A stretch of DNA of 64,000 nt, from NCBI GenBank assembly GCA_016786885.1, contig JAEUVO010000033.1, positions 62,001 to 126,000 of the forward strand, given 5' to 3'. A program made the position numbers and the translations under genes. The notes beneath the pieces were generated by a model. The model was given only the letters and a program-made list of their open reading frames with translations. It did no database searches and had not been told where the DNA came from. The DNA is from Chitinophagaceae bacterium (lineage in GTDB: Bacteria; Bacteroidota; Bacteroidia; Chitinophagales; Chitinophagaceae). Shown one piece after another: positions 36,132 through 44,228 of this stretch. The stretch's first letter is position 1; each line of letters opens with the position of its first letter.

Positions 36132-37181
36132 TTATTTACAGGATGAACTGATCTGCTCATCGATTACTTTCTTAATCTGCAGGTGGGCATCGGCTCTTTC
36201 TTCACCCAGCAGGTTTTTTACAAATACGAGATAAGCATAGCCGCGGCAGTAATCGATCATGGGCCAGGTACCGAAGAGTCCCGGACTTGCCAGTGTGGTG
36301 GCAACGCCATTCTTTTCTTCGATAGACCAGCTTCCGGATGTATAATTGAAACCAGCAGCGGATTTGGGAGCATATTTTATTTGTTCCGGTTTGTTCTGCA
36401 CTTTCATCATTTCATTCACAGCGGTTTCACTGAGTATTTGTACTCCATTATATTTTCCTTTATTCAGCAGCATGACCAAAAACTTCATATAGTCTTCAGC
36501 AGTTGATTGTGCTCCGCCGGAAGGATTCACAGCGCTGCCATCCAGGTTGGTGAATGTTGTTTTCCGCATACCCAGTGGTATCAGCAGTTTGGTCCGTATC
36601 AGCACATCAAATTTTCGCTTGCTCACTACTTCCAGCACCCGGCCTGCGATATTCAAGCCGATATTACCGTACCAGAAATCAGTGCCGGTATTGGCACGGA
36701 TGTCACGGGCGGCAAAAGAATTCACTTCTTCTTCCAGGGTATTGAACTTTTTTCGCTGGGCCAGTTTTTTCAGAAAGCCACCTTCATCATCAATACCTGT
36801 CATGTGGCTGAGGCAATGACGGATAGTGATATAACCTTTAAAGTATTTATCAAACTCAGGGATATACTTCACTACTTTATCATCCAGCGAGATCTTTCCT
36901 TCATCTACAAACTGCATCACAAGGGCAGCGGTCAGCCATTTGCTGCAACTGGCAATGGGTGCCTGTGTTTTGATATTAAAACCGCCCATTTCTTTTTTAT
37001 AAACAAGCGAATCGCCTTTCCATATCATGGCAACGATATTGGTACCCAGCAACTTTTGTTTATCCTCCAGTTGTGCATCCAGGTCACCCCAGTTGTATTG
37101 TGCGTTGGCCGGCTGCAATAGTAGCAGAAAAGCAGCTACGCATAAGACTTTCAGGCAGATAGAACTAACTTTATATGACAT
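36132..37181 (-). CDS. Serine hydrolase, beta-lactamase/DD-peptidase family
   Basis: A 349-residue exported protein of the class C beta-lactamase-like family. A signal peptide ends at PANAQ. The active-site SxxK motif is SCSK in PIASCSKWLTAAL, the YxN motif is YGN in FWYGNIGLNIAGR, and the conserved RHCLSHMTGI follows. These enzymes include DD-peptidases, esterases and lactamases; the substrate is not determined. It is convergent with the DUF3857 pair, with only 2 bases between the stop codons. Confidence 0.88.
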   Translation of the reverse strand: MSYKVSSICLKVLCVAAFLLLLQPANAQYNWGDLDAQLEDKQKLLGTNIVAMIWKGDSLVYKKEMGGFNIKTQAPIASCSKWLTAALVMQFVDEGKISLDDKVVKYIPEFDKYFKGYITIRHCLSHMTGIDDEGGFLKKLAQRKKFNTLEEEVNSFAARDIRANTGTDFWYGNIGLNIAGRVLEVVSKRKFDVLIRTKLLIPLGMRKTTFTNLDGSAVNPSGGAQSTAEDYMKFLVMLLNKGKYNGVQILSETAVNEMMKVQNKPEQIKYAPKSAAGFNYTSGSWSIEEKNGVATTLASPGLFGTWPMIDYCRGYAYLVFVKNLLGEERADAHLQIKKVIDEQISSSCK

Positions 37182-37225
37182 AGTTTCGGGATTTAGAGGG
37201 TTGGATAAGTATTTGATTTAAGTCC

Positions 37226-37291
37226 ACAGTCAATAGTCCACTGACGACAGTAGTTCACTTGTATTGCTATGGACTGTTGACCATCGACTGT
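37226..37291. repeat. Imperfect inverted repeat upstream of clpB
   Basis: An 18-base arm at 37226-37243 (ACAGTCAATAGTCCACTG) pairs with most positions at 37274-37291. It lies between the divergent serine hydrolase and clpB genes, where both promoters should be. It resembles a short repeat common in Bacteroidota intergenic DNA (general knowledge); it could also be a regulatory structure. Confidence 0.45.
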
Positions 37292-37310
37292 TTACAATAA
37301 AATTAATACT

Positions 37311-39935
37311 ATGAATTTAGGAAACTTCACCATAAAAGCCGCTGAAGCATTTCAGCAGGCGCAGCAAATTGCCTTTAATGCGCAAAGTCCGAATATTGAG
37401 ACCGAGCATATCTTAAAAGCGTTGCTCGACCAGGAAGATTCGCCGGTTGAATATTTATTGAAAAAGAATAATGTCACCGTCAAACTTGTGGAAAGCAAAC
37501 TCGATGAACTCATCAGTAAATTACCCAAAGCATCTGGCGAAGCGGCCCAGCAGATAAGCCGGGAAGCAAATAATGTTGTATTAAGGGCTGGTGCAGTACT
37601 TAAGCAATTCAAAGATGAGTTTGTGACACCGGAGCATTTATTGCTCGCCATTGTGCAGGGTAATGATTCAACTGCCAAGCTGCTTAAAAATACAGGATTA
37701 ACAGAGAAAGGATTGATTGCAGCGATCAAAGACCTGAGAAAAGGAGAGACCGTTACCTCACAAACACAATCACAGGAATTCAATGCGCTGAATAAATATG
37801 CCAAGAATTTAAATGAACTGGCAAGACAGGGCAAACTCGACCCCGTTATCGGCCGTGATGAAGAAATAAGAAGAACATTACACATTCTTTCACGCAGAAC
37901 AAAAAATAACCCGATACTCGTAGGTGAACCCGGTGTTGGTAAAACAGCCATCGCCGAAGGTATTGCACACCGTATTGTAAATGGTGATGTGCCGGAGAAT
38001 CTGAAATCAAAAATTATCTATGCACTTGATATGGGCCTGCTCATCGCCGGAGCAAAATATAAAGGCGAATTTGAAGAACGTTTGAAAGCAGTAGTGAAAG
38101 AAGTGAGTGGCAGCGATGGAGAAATTATCTTATTCATAGATGAGATACACACACTGGTTGGTGCAGGTGGCGGTGAAGGCGCCATGGATGCGGCCAATAT
38201 TCTGAAACCTGCACTGGCCAAGGGTGATCTTCGTGCCGTGGGTGCCACTACACTGAACGAGTACCAGAAATTCTTTGAAAAAGATAAAGCATTAGAAAGA
38301 CGTTTCCAGAAAGTGATGGTGGATGAACCCAGTGTGGAAGATGCTATTTCCATCCTTCGTGGTTTGAAAGACAGGTATGAAACACACCACCATGTAAGAA
38401 TAAAAGACGAAGCCATTATTGCGGCAGTGGAATTATCCAGCCGTTATGTTACAGATCGTTTCTTACCGGATAAAGCTATCGACTTGATAGATGAAAGTGC
38501 AGCCAAGCTCCGGCTGGAAATGAATTCCATGCCGGAAGAACTGGATACACTGGAAAGGCAGATACGTCAATTAGAAATTGAACGGGAAGCTATCAAGAGA
38601 GAGAACGATGAAGGGAAATTGAAAGAACTGAACACGGAGATAGCTAACCTTGCTGTTACGAGAGATACTTACAAAGCTAAATGGAACCAGGAAAAAGAAC
38701 TGGTGGAAAAAGTACAGAATGCAAAAGCTGAAATAGAAAACTTGAAACAGCAGGCCGAAAGGGCAGAACGGGAAGGCGATTATGGTAAAGTGGCCGAGAT
38801 ACGGTATGGTAAAGTGCAGCAGCAGGAGCAGCTTATTGCTGACCTGAGCAAACAGATAGCAGAAAGCGGCGAGAAAAGATTGCTAAAAGAAGAAGTGGAT
38901 GCAGAAGACATTGCCGAAAGCATTGCCAAGGCAACAGGCATACCGGTACAAAAGATGCTGCAAAGTGACAGGGAAAAATTACTGAAGCTGGAAGAACACC
39001 TGCATGAAAGGGTAGTGGGGCAGGAAGAAGCCATCACCGCCGTGGCTGATGCGATAAGAAGAAGCCGTGCCGGATTGCAGGACCCGAAGAAACCGATCGG
39101 TTCTTTCATCTTTCTTGGTACTACCGGTGTGGGTAAAACAGAACTGGCAAAAGCCCTTGCCGAATATTTGTTTGATGATGAAAGTATGATGACGAGGATA
39201 GACATGAGTGAGTACCAGGAAAAGCATACCGTGTCAAGATTGGTGGGTGCACCTCCCGGTTATGTAGGTTATGATGAAGGCGGGCAGTTAACCGAAGCGG
39301 TTAGAAGAAAGCCGTACAGTGTGGTATTGCTCGATGAAATTGAAAAAGCACACCCCGATGTATGGAATGTATTATTGCAGGTTCTTGATGATGGCCGGTT
39401 GACCGACAACAAAGGCCGGGTGGTGAATTTCAAGAACACCATCATCATCATGACAAGCAATATCGGCAGCCATTTGATCATGGATGCATTTGAAAACATT
39501 AAAGAAAAAGATATTGAAGAAGCAGCAGGCAAAGCAAAAGTGGAAGTGATGAATTTGCTGCGGCAGACTATACGACCTGAGTTTCTCAACCGGGTGGATG
39601 AGATCATCATGTTCCAGCCGCTGCTGAAGAAAGAGATAAGGGGCATAGTGGGTATCCAGTTAAATAAGTTAATTGGGTTGGTAAGGGAAAGCGGCATTGA
39701 CCTTCAATTCAGTGATTATGCCCTTGAGTTTCTCGCTGAGCAGGGCTTTGACCCGCAGTTTGGTGCAAGGCCACTGAAGCGGCTGATACAAAAAGAAATT
39801 GTAAACCAGTTATCGAAAAGAATACTGGCGGGGGATATTGATAAGACAAAGCCGGTATTAGTTGATGTGTTTGACAATACGGTTGTGTTTAGGAATGAAA
39901 CACCTGAGTTAGAGAAGGCTGGAAAGAAAAAGTAA
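37311..39935 (+). CDS. clpB: ATP-dependent chaperone ClpB
   Basis: An 874-residue Hsp100 disaggregase. The N-terminal ClpN repeats lie at about 1-145 and bind substrate. Two AAA+ domains carry Walker A GEPGVGKTAIAE (near 205) and GTTGVGKTELAK (near 603), with Walker B LFIDEIHTL and LLDEIEKAHPDV. The long coiled-coil middle domain (about 410-525), which separates ClpB from ClpA/C, is clearly present. No ClpP-binding IGL/F loop is evident. It works with DnaK/DnaJ to recover aggregated proteins in the cytoplasm. A terminator-like hairpin follows. Confidence 0.97.
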   Translation: MNLGNFTIKAAEAFQQAQQIAFNAQSPNIETEHILKALLDQEDSPVEYLLKKNNVTVKLVESKLDELISKLPKASGEAAQQISREANNVVLRAGAVLKQFKDEFVTPEHLLLAIVQGNDSTAKLLKNTGLTEKGLIAAIKDLRKGETVTSQTQSQEFNALNKYAKNLNELARQGKLDPVIGRDEEIRRTLHILSRRTKNNPILVGEPGVGKTAIAEGIAHRIVNGDVPENLKSKIIYALDMGLLIAGAKYKGEFEERLKAVVKEVSGSDGEIILFIDEIHTLVGAGGGEGAMDAANILKPALAKGDLRAVGATTLNEYQKFFEKDKALERRFQKVMVDEPSVEDAISILRGLKDRYETHHHVRIKDEAIIAAVELSSRYVTDRFLPDKAIDLIDESAAKLRLEMNSMPEELDTLERQIRQLEIEREAIKRENDEGKLKELNTEIANLAVTRDTYKAKWNQEKELVEKVQNAKAEIENLKQQAERAEREGDYGKVAEIRYGKVQQQEQLIADLSKQIAESGEKRLLKEEVDAEDIAESIAKATGIPVQKMLQSDREKLLKLEEHLHERVVGQEEAITAVADAIRRSRAGLQDPKKPIGSFIFLGTTGVGKTELAKALAEYLFDDESMMTRIDMSEYQEKHTVSRLVGAPPGYVGYDEGGQLTEAVRRKPYSVVLLDEIEKAHPDVWNVLLQVLDDGRLTDNKGRVVNFKNTIIIMTSNIGSHLIMDAFENIKEKDIEEAAGKAKVEVMNLLRQTIRPEFLNRVDEIIMFQPLLKKEIRGIVGIQLNKLIGLVRESGIDLQFSDYALEFLAEQGFDPQFGARPLKRLIQKEIVNQLSKRILAGDIDKTKPVLVDVFDNTVVFRNETPELEKAGKKK

Positions 39936-39948
39936 AAATTCAAAAGTG

Positions 39949-39976
39949 AAAAGCCCTGACGAGAGTTGGGGCTTTG
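39949..39976. terminator. Hairpin between clpB and the convergent gene
   Basis: AAAGCCC at 39950-39956 pairs with GGGCTTT at 39969-39975, with a loop of about 12 bases and T-rich DNA after it. It sits between convergent stop codons and could terminate both genes; it is only moderately strong. Confidence 0.6.
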
Positions 39977-39979
39977 TTC

Positions 39980-41080
39980 TTAGGATAAAAATTCTGAGAT
40001 CAACTCAATTTTCTGTCCTATGTAATCCTCGATTGTTGAAAGTTTTGTCTCAGTAGATTTAAATCCATAAATATCTTTATTACAACTACTACAGTTGGCC
40101 CCAATATCGTTATTTGTTTTCCCGCATTCACAAGTCCATACTTCTTTTTCTTTTGAAGATAGTAATTGTTTTTTAGTTGTTCGAGTGCCTCTTTCAACGA
40201 AATTAGTTAGAATATACTCTCTTATAATTCGGAGGTTATCCAAATCTTCTTTATTATAGAACGGCTTGTCGTAGGTTATGCACCATAAACCTCTTTTTTT
40301 TATTTCAAAATCACTGTTTTTGAGTAATTCGAAACTTTTTATGATGTCTAATAGATCTAAGTCTTTAATGATGGAGCATATTTTTAAAGCTAATTTTTCT
40401 TTTTTTTCATTTTTGACCTGATTGTATAGAAGATCACTTTTTTTGCTTTCAGGTAAGTTATCTATGTAATTAACTAGTTGCTTGTAAAAGGTATTACAGG
40501 GTGTAGGGGTCGTTTGTTCATGATCCAGAAGTTCATTAAATTTTATTAATAAATATGGAAATATTTCATCGACCTGATTAGTTGTAATAAACTCCCACGT
40601 TTCATCGTCCAAGTTTAGATTTCCTGCTTCTACTTTCTTTAGAATTGCTTTTTTGCTTCTCAAAGTATCAATTCTGTCGACTCCAATATTCTCAAATCTT
40701 TCGTTTAGCTTTTCTAAAGAGTTTTTTATTGACTGTTCCTTTTCAATTATTACGGCAGTTCCCATAGCAGTTAACATAAACATGGACTTTCCTTTCCCTG
40801 AGATTTCATCCAAGTCAATATGAAGACCAATAATACAGTTGGCGCCAATCTCATATGCACTGGATTTTAGCTTTTCAATCGCTTCACTATAAAGTGCAGT
40901 CAATTGCTTTTGATAAGATTCTGATCGACCGCCAAATACATCGCTGAAGGAAGCAAAGAAGTCGCTAAATAAATTTGTCCCAGCAACTAAGTGAGCAGAA
41001 ACAGGTCTTAAATAGTGTTTTATTTTTATGTCAGCTGGTGGCGAAGTTGTTATAACTAATATATCTCTGGGACCGGCCAT
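39980..41080 (-). CDS. YbjQ-like protein fused to a C-terminal zinc ribbon
   Basis: A 366-residue soluble protein. Residues about 1-115 follow the YbjQ (UPF0145) pattern: DILVITTSPPADIKIKHYLRP, a conserved gap, then SSAYEIGANCIIGLHIDLDE and MFMLTAMGTAV. Long helical segments fill the middle. Residues about 322-342 form a small zinc ribbon (WTCECGKTNNDIGANCSSC) with four cysteines. YbjQ proteins form pentamers of unknown role; the zinc ribbon adds a metal or nucleic-acid-binding part. No neighbouring gene suggests a function. Confidence 0.78.
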   Translation of the reverse strand: MAGPRDILVITTSPPADIKIKHYLRPVSAHLVAGTNLFSDFFASFSDVFGGRSESYQKQLTALYSEAIEKLKSSAYEIGANCIIGLHIDLDEISGKGKSMFMLTAMGTAVIIEKEQSIKNSLEKLNERFENIGVDRIDTLRSKKAILKKVEAGNLNLDDETWEFITTNQVDEIFPYLLIKFNELLDHEQTTPTPCNTFYKQLVNYIDNLPESKKSDLLYNQVKNEKKEKLALKICSIIKDLDLLDIIKSFELLKNSDFEIKKRGLWCITYDKPFYNKEDLDNLRIIREYILTNFVERGTRTTKKQLLSSKEKEVWTCECGKTNNDIGANCSSCNKDIYGFKSTETKLSTIEDYIGQKIELISEFLS

Positions 41081-41227
41081 TTCATTTGTATTTGTAAGGT
41101 TTAAACAATGGTTAGTATAGAGTTATCAGTGAAGTTAAAGAAATTACCCCATGCTGTCTCAACTAAAGCAGTTGCAGATGCCGATGTAAATCTCAGCTAT
41201 TCTAAAGCTGTGAAGTTCATGCCGGAA

Positions 41228-41271
41228 CGCTATGCGAAACTTCCAGTTTCGCAGTTGTATTGTATCGCCTG
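41228..41271 (-). repeat. REP element 1 (reverse orientation)
   Basis: Read on the minus strand, this has the sequence GCGATACAATACAACT followed by a 9-bp stem TGCGAAACT with a 3-base loop and TAGCG after it. It matches REP elements 2 and 3 outside the stem and differs inside the stem by paired changes. It forms an inverted pair with REP 2, a typical BIME arrangement. Confidence 0.85.
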
Positions 41272-41294
41272 TGGCGATGAGTACCATTGCCGAA

Positions 41295-41336
41295 GGCAAT
41301 AAAATAAAACTGCGGGGCTGCAAGCCCCGCATAGCG
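41295..41336 (+). repeat. REP element 2
   Basis: GCAATAAAATAAAACT precedes a 9-bp stem TGCGGGGCT with loop GCA (41311-41331) and a TAGCG tail. It lies 9 bases beyond the 3' end of the REP transposase pseudogene. Confidence 0.87.
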
Positions 41337-41344
41337 TTGATACA

Positions 41345-41902
41345 TTACAATAAGAAATCTATATCCATCAATCCTTTCTTTCCTTCATAATTCGCAGCAC
41401 TGCTATACAAGTAATGCGAAGGTTCAGCTACTAATCCACCTCTAACCGGGTTGTCGTGTATATAATTAAGTTTTGTGCGCAGAAATGATTCACTGTGCAA
41501 TTCTTCCGGGTGGTTATTGCCAGTCCATACTTTGAAATTATCATTGGCTGCTGTCCGGCTGGCATAAAAGCGAAACATGTACAACAGCCAGTCACGACGG
41601 CTTTCTGGTTCTGCTTCAATAGAAGCAGTAATTGCTTTACTGGTATATGTTTTAAAATCCCTTACTATATCACTCAGGTTGTTATTAGTTGCAGTCCAGA
41701 TGCTGTGGATATGGTTCGACATAATAACATATGCACCGATTTGGAGGCCTTTATTGCTGCGACAATACTGCATACTTTCTATCATCAGATCCCTGTACCG
41801 TTGCCGGCAGAAAATATCAATCTAGCCCATGATGGAAAAGGTAAGAAAATGAGTGGCAGACTGATCCCTGATTTTGTAGCCATCGGCAAATTCATAACTC
41901 AT
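41345..41902 (-). pseudogene. REP-associated tyrosine transposase, broken by an in-frame TAG
   Basis: Read from the ATG at 41902, the frame encodes the family N-terminus (YKIRDQSATHFLTF), then a TAG stop at codon 27 (41822-41824), then continues in the same frame with DIFCRQRYRDLMIES. At the stop, related proteins have tryptophan (TGG), so a single G-to-A change fits. Downstream are the HUH motif in MSNHIHSIW, the candidate catalytic tyrosine in KLNYIHDNPVRGGLV and the end near 41345. An internal ATG would give only 146 residues without the first strand. The HUH/Y1 enzyme normally acts on REP hairpins; three lie next to it. Confidence 0.85.
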
Positions 41903-41946
41903 AACAAAAGTTTGTAAAAATGAAATTACTGATAGTTATTGCTGAA

Positions 41947-41987
41947 AGCAATAAAATACAACTTCGGGACTGCAAGTCCCGAAGAGC
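41947..41987 (+). repeat. REP element 3
   Basis: GCAATAAAATACAACT precedes stem TTCGGGACT with loop GCA (41963-41983) and a further C-G pair. It is in the same orientation as REP 2 and lies 45 bases upstream of the transposase pseudogene start, so the pseudogene is flanked by REP elements on both sides. Confidence 0.87.
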
Positions 41988-42002
41988 AGGGGAGCGGGGG
42001 CT

Positions 42003-42458
42003 TCATTCTGCTAAGCTGGTAATTTGCTTCGTTCTGATAGGGGCTGTTTGCCACAGCACCCATGCAGCGCTTATAATAATTATGTTCTTCATGATATATT
42101 GTCCTACCAGTGTAAACCCATAAGGAGCCACCTTGAAAGAAAGATCGGGGAAGAATAACATGGGTGTGAAAGTGCAGAACATATGCAGTAAAAGAAACAA
42201 TAAAAGCTTGCGGATGAATAAACCTGTCAGCAACAGGATGCCAAGCGCTACTTCCCAGATGGCCAGCAAAAGGATGCTTGTTTGTGCAGGAATGAGACCG
42301 GCGGTGAGCTTATGAATAGTGTTGATGGCGAGATCTTCGGCCGGGCTGTAGCCATGAAAGAATTTCAGCATGCCAAACCATATATAAATGATACCGATGC
42401 TGCAGCGCAGCACGGTCAGCGATCTGTTGCTGATGCTTATCCTGCTTTCATTTTTCAT
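42003..42458 (-). CDS. DoxX-like membrane protein
   Basis: A 151-residue inner-membrane protein with four hydrophobic segments. The first, LRCSIGIIYIWFGMLKFFHG, carries the typical WFGxxKF motif of the DoxX/DoxD-like family, and WEVALGILLLTGLFIR is the second-helix signature. Family members are linked to redox or thiol stress, but function is not established. It stands alone next to the REP locus. Confidence 0.82.
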   Translation of the reverse strand: MKNESRISISNRSLTVLRCSIGIIYIWFGMLKFFHGYSPAEDLAINTIHKLTAGLIPAQTSILLLAIWEVALGILLLTGLFIRKLLLFLLLHMFCTFTPMLFFPDLSFKVAPYGFTLVGQYIMKNIIIISAAWVLWQTAPIRTKQITSLAE

Positions 42459-42614
42459 GCTGAATTTTTAAGCGACTAAATAAAAATTATCAAACTTCCT
42501 GAGGCTTGAGAAAGCTCAATACCCGGCATGATAAATATCAGCTCAGCATAATAAGTGGTGGTTAAGGCAATTGTTTTTCCTTCGCCGGATCTGGTAAGCT
42601 GGCCCCGGTGTAAG

Positions 42615-43433
42615 TTAATAACTGTTTATGCCGGCAATAATAGCTCCTGTAACTTTTTCAAACAGGGTTTCAGATAGCTGTTCGTATAAATCGTTTTTTT
42701 CAGGGCCGTCAAACCCTAAATCATTCCATGAACCCATGCCACCAAACACCCAGCTTTGTGCAGCTCCAAAAATCAGTTGTCGGGCTGTTATATCATAGTT
42801 CTTATTGATAAGCAGATCCGGGTAATAAAATGTGGCGCCCGGGCCTTCACTCTCTAATTCCGTAAGTGCTTTAGCAAAGCAATCAGCCCAGTTATCTAAT
42901 TTTTCTTGCCGGGCAAATTGTTCTGTTTGTTGCAAAGCCTCTTTTAATTCATTTTTTACAGGATTCAATAATAATTGCAAGTTAATAGTGGGTTTCTTTC
43001 GGGCTACTGCTTCATATTCTACCAGCCAGCCCTGTTGTTCAGGGTTTTCATGTTGCTGGTAATTCCAGTGGGCATACCAGAAATCAGAATATTTTTTATA
43101 CACAGCTTCAATAAGCCATGTACCTCCACCGCCAACCAGCCCGGCTGTTTTGTAATCTTTAAACTGGCTTTGGTCTTTTGTATGCTGGTAAAAGAGTTTT
43201 AACTCACGACAATCATCTTTTTTCAGAAACTGAAACCATTCTTCGGGGTTATTCCCGGCAGCAACAGCTTTTTCTTTAGAAAAGAATGATTCTTTGTAGG
43301 TTTTAAAACTGAGCTTTTTACAGTATTTGAAAACAGCATGCTGATTATAACAGGGTGCAGGGTTGCCTGTATTGATATACTCATTGCCGTATGAAATAAG
43401 GGAAAGTTTTTGGCTTAAGGTATCGTCCATCAA
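42615..43433 (-). CDS. Conserved hypothetical protein, possibly frameshifted at the C-terminus
   Basis: A 272-residue soluble protein with no signal peptide or membrane segment. It has a clear hydrophobic/charged pattern (GLVGGGGTWLIEAVYKKYSDFW, SWVFGGMGSWNDLGF) and two cysteines. I do not recognise the family. Past its stop codon, a different frame stays open for about 45 codons (to 42476) and looks coding: LHRGQLTRSGEGKTIAL, TTTYYAELIF. The original protein may have been longer, with a frameshift near the present end. Confidence 0.6.
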   Translation of the reverse strand: MMDDTLSQKLSLISYGNEYINTGNPAPCYNQHAVFKYCKKLSFKTYKESFFSKEKAVAAGNNPEEWFQFLKKDDCRELKLFYQHTKDQSQFKDYKTAGLVGGGGTWLIEAVYKKYSDFWYAHWNYQQHENPEQQGWLVEYEAVARKKPTINLQLLLNPVKNELKEALQQTEQFARQEKLDNWADCFAKALTELESEGPGATFYYPDLLINKNYDITARQLIFGAAQSWVFGGMGSWNDLGFDGPEKNDLYEQLSETLFEKVTGAIIAGINSY

Positions 43434-43500
43434 TCTAAGGTATTATCTTTTTCTTCTTCCTGCAGGATCTGCCAAAGCCGGCCTGGTGCAAAAAGTACAT

Positions 43501-43971
43501 TCAAAACCGCCAGCCAATGGAGGCGCCAAAGAACCCCGGCTCATTATTTTCCTTGCTAAAAAAGGGAGTGTATATCAGTTTCCACATCAGCCCGTAAGGA
43601 GTATGGTGACGGTAACCCACAGAAGGTATAAATGCAACCTGATAAGGATTGGAAAACAGCTGACTTTTGTTATCATCCCAAACATCCCGTTCAGCCAGCG
43701 TAATACCAGCCCCTGTTTCTATAAAGGATCTTTGTTTGCCAATATTAATCAGATACACCACACCAAGTGGAATAGCAGGTTTTATGCCTCCCAGCCCTAT
43801 GCCGGCACGAATACCAAAACCCGGCTTATCAGCTAATTGCAGTTCGTAGTTTGCCGACAGCACAATGCCATTGCCTAATATTTCCAGATAAGTGGTGTGC
43901 TTTTTAAAGTTTTTTTGTGCCTGTGCCTGCAGGGCAGCCACTAGCAGAATAGCAGCGATTATTTTTTTCAT
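43501..43971 (-). CDS. Small secreted outer-membrane barrel-like protein
   Basis: A 156-residue exported protein. The signal peptide MKKIIAAILLVAALQAQAQ sets the start at 43971; the longer upstream frame is not used. The mature sequence alternates in beta-strand fashion (GNGIVLSANYELQL, GIRAGIGLGGIKPAI, LMWKLIYTPFF) and ends SIGWRF, an outer-membrane-type C-terminal phenylalanine. It is probably an outer-membrane protein of unknown role. Confidence 0.72.
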   Translation of the reverse strand: MKKIIAAILLVAALQAQAQKNFKKHTTYLEILGNGIVLSANYELQLADKPGFGIRAGIGLGGIKPAIPLGVVYLINIGKQRSFIETGAGITLAERDVWDDNKSQLFSNPYQVAFIPSVGYRHHTPYGLMWKLIYTPFFSKENNEPGFFGASIGWRF

Positions 43972-44027
43972 AACAGTGGAGAGGTTTACTAGGTAAAAAC
44001 GAAAGCAAGATCGTTTTATTTTACGCC

Positions 44028-44054
44028 GTTGTTGGTGTTTCCCCCACCAACAAC
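44028..44054. repeat. 10-bp perfect inverted repeat between divergent genes
   Basis: GTTGTTGGTG at 44028-44037 pairs with 44045-44054 across a 7-base loop. It lies upstream of both the minus-strand barrel gene and the plus-strand gene at 44229, so it could be an operator or a REP-like element; the sequence does not decide. Confidence 0.55.
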
Positions 44055-44228
44055 ACAATGTATAGGAGATCATCTCCCAGTTCTCTTTAGTCTTAGCAAT
44101 CAATAAGAAAAAAACCAACAGGTTAGTTATCTATCGTTTGCGACGATGGACGGCAATGGCAGAAAGACCTGGGATATTCCTGATTATTGCATTTCACCAA
44201 AACAATTTTATCTTGTAAAAAAAATCCT

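Noticed and set aside
36507..37121. 204-codon plus-strand frame
   Set aside because: It is entirely antisense to the serine hydrolase gene, which has clear catalytic motifs.
41108..41302. Plus-strand open frame of about 64 codons ending inside REP elements
   Set aside because: Its second half consists of REP 1 and part of REP 2, so the frame is an accident of repeat sequence rather than a gene.
41345..41785. Reading the 146-codon transposase frame as an intact gene
   Set aside because: The family N-terminus continues upstream in the same frame across a TAG, so the short frame is only the remaining part of a broken gene.
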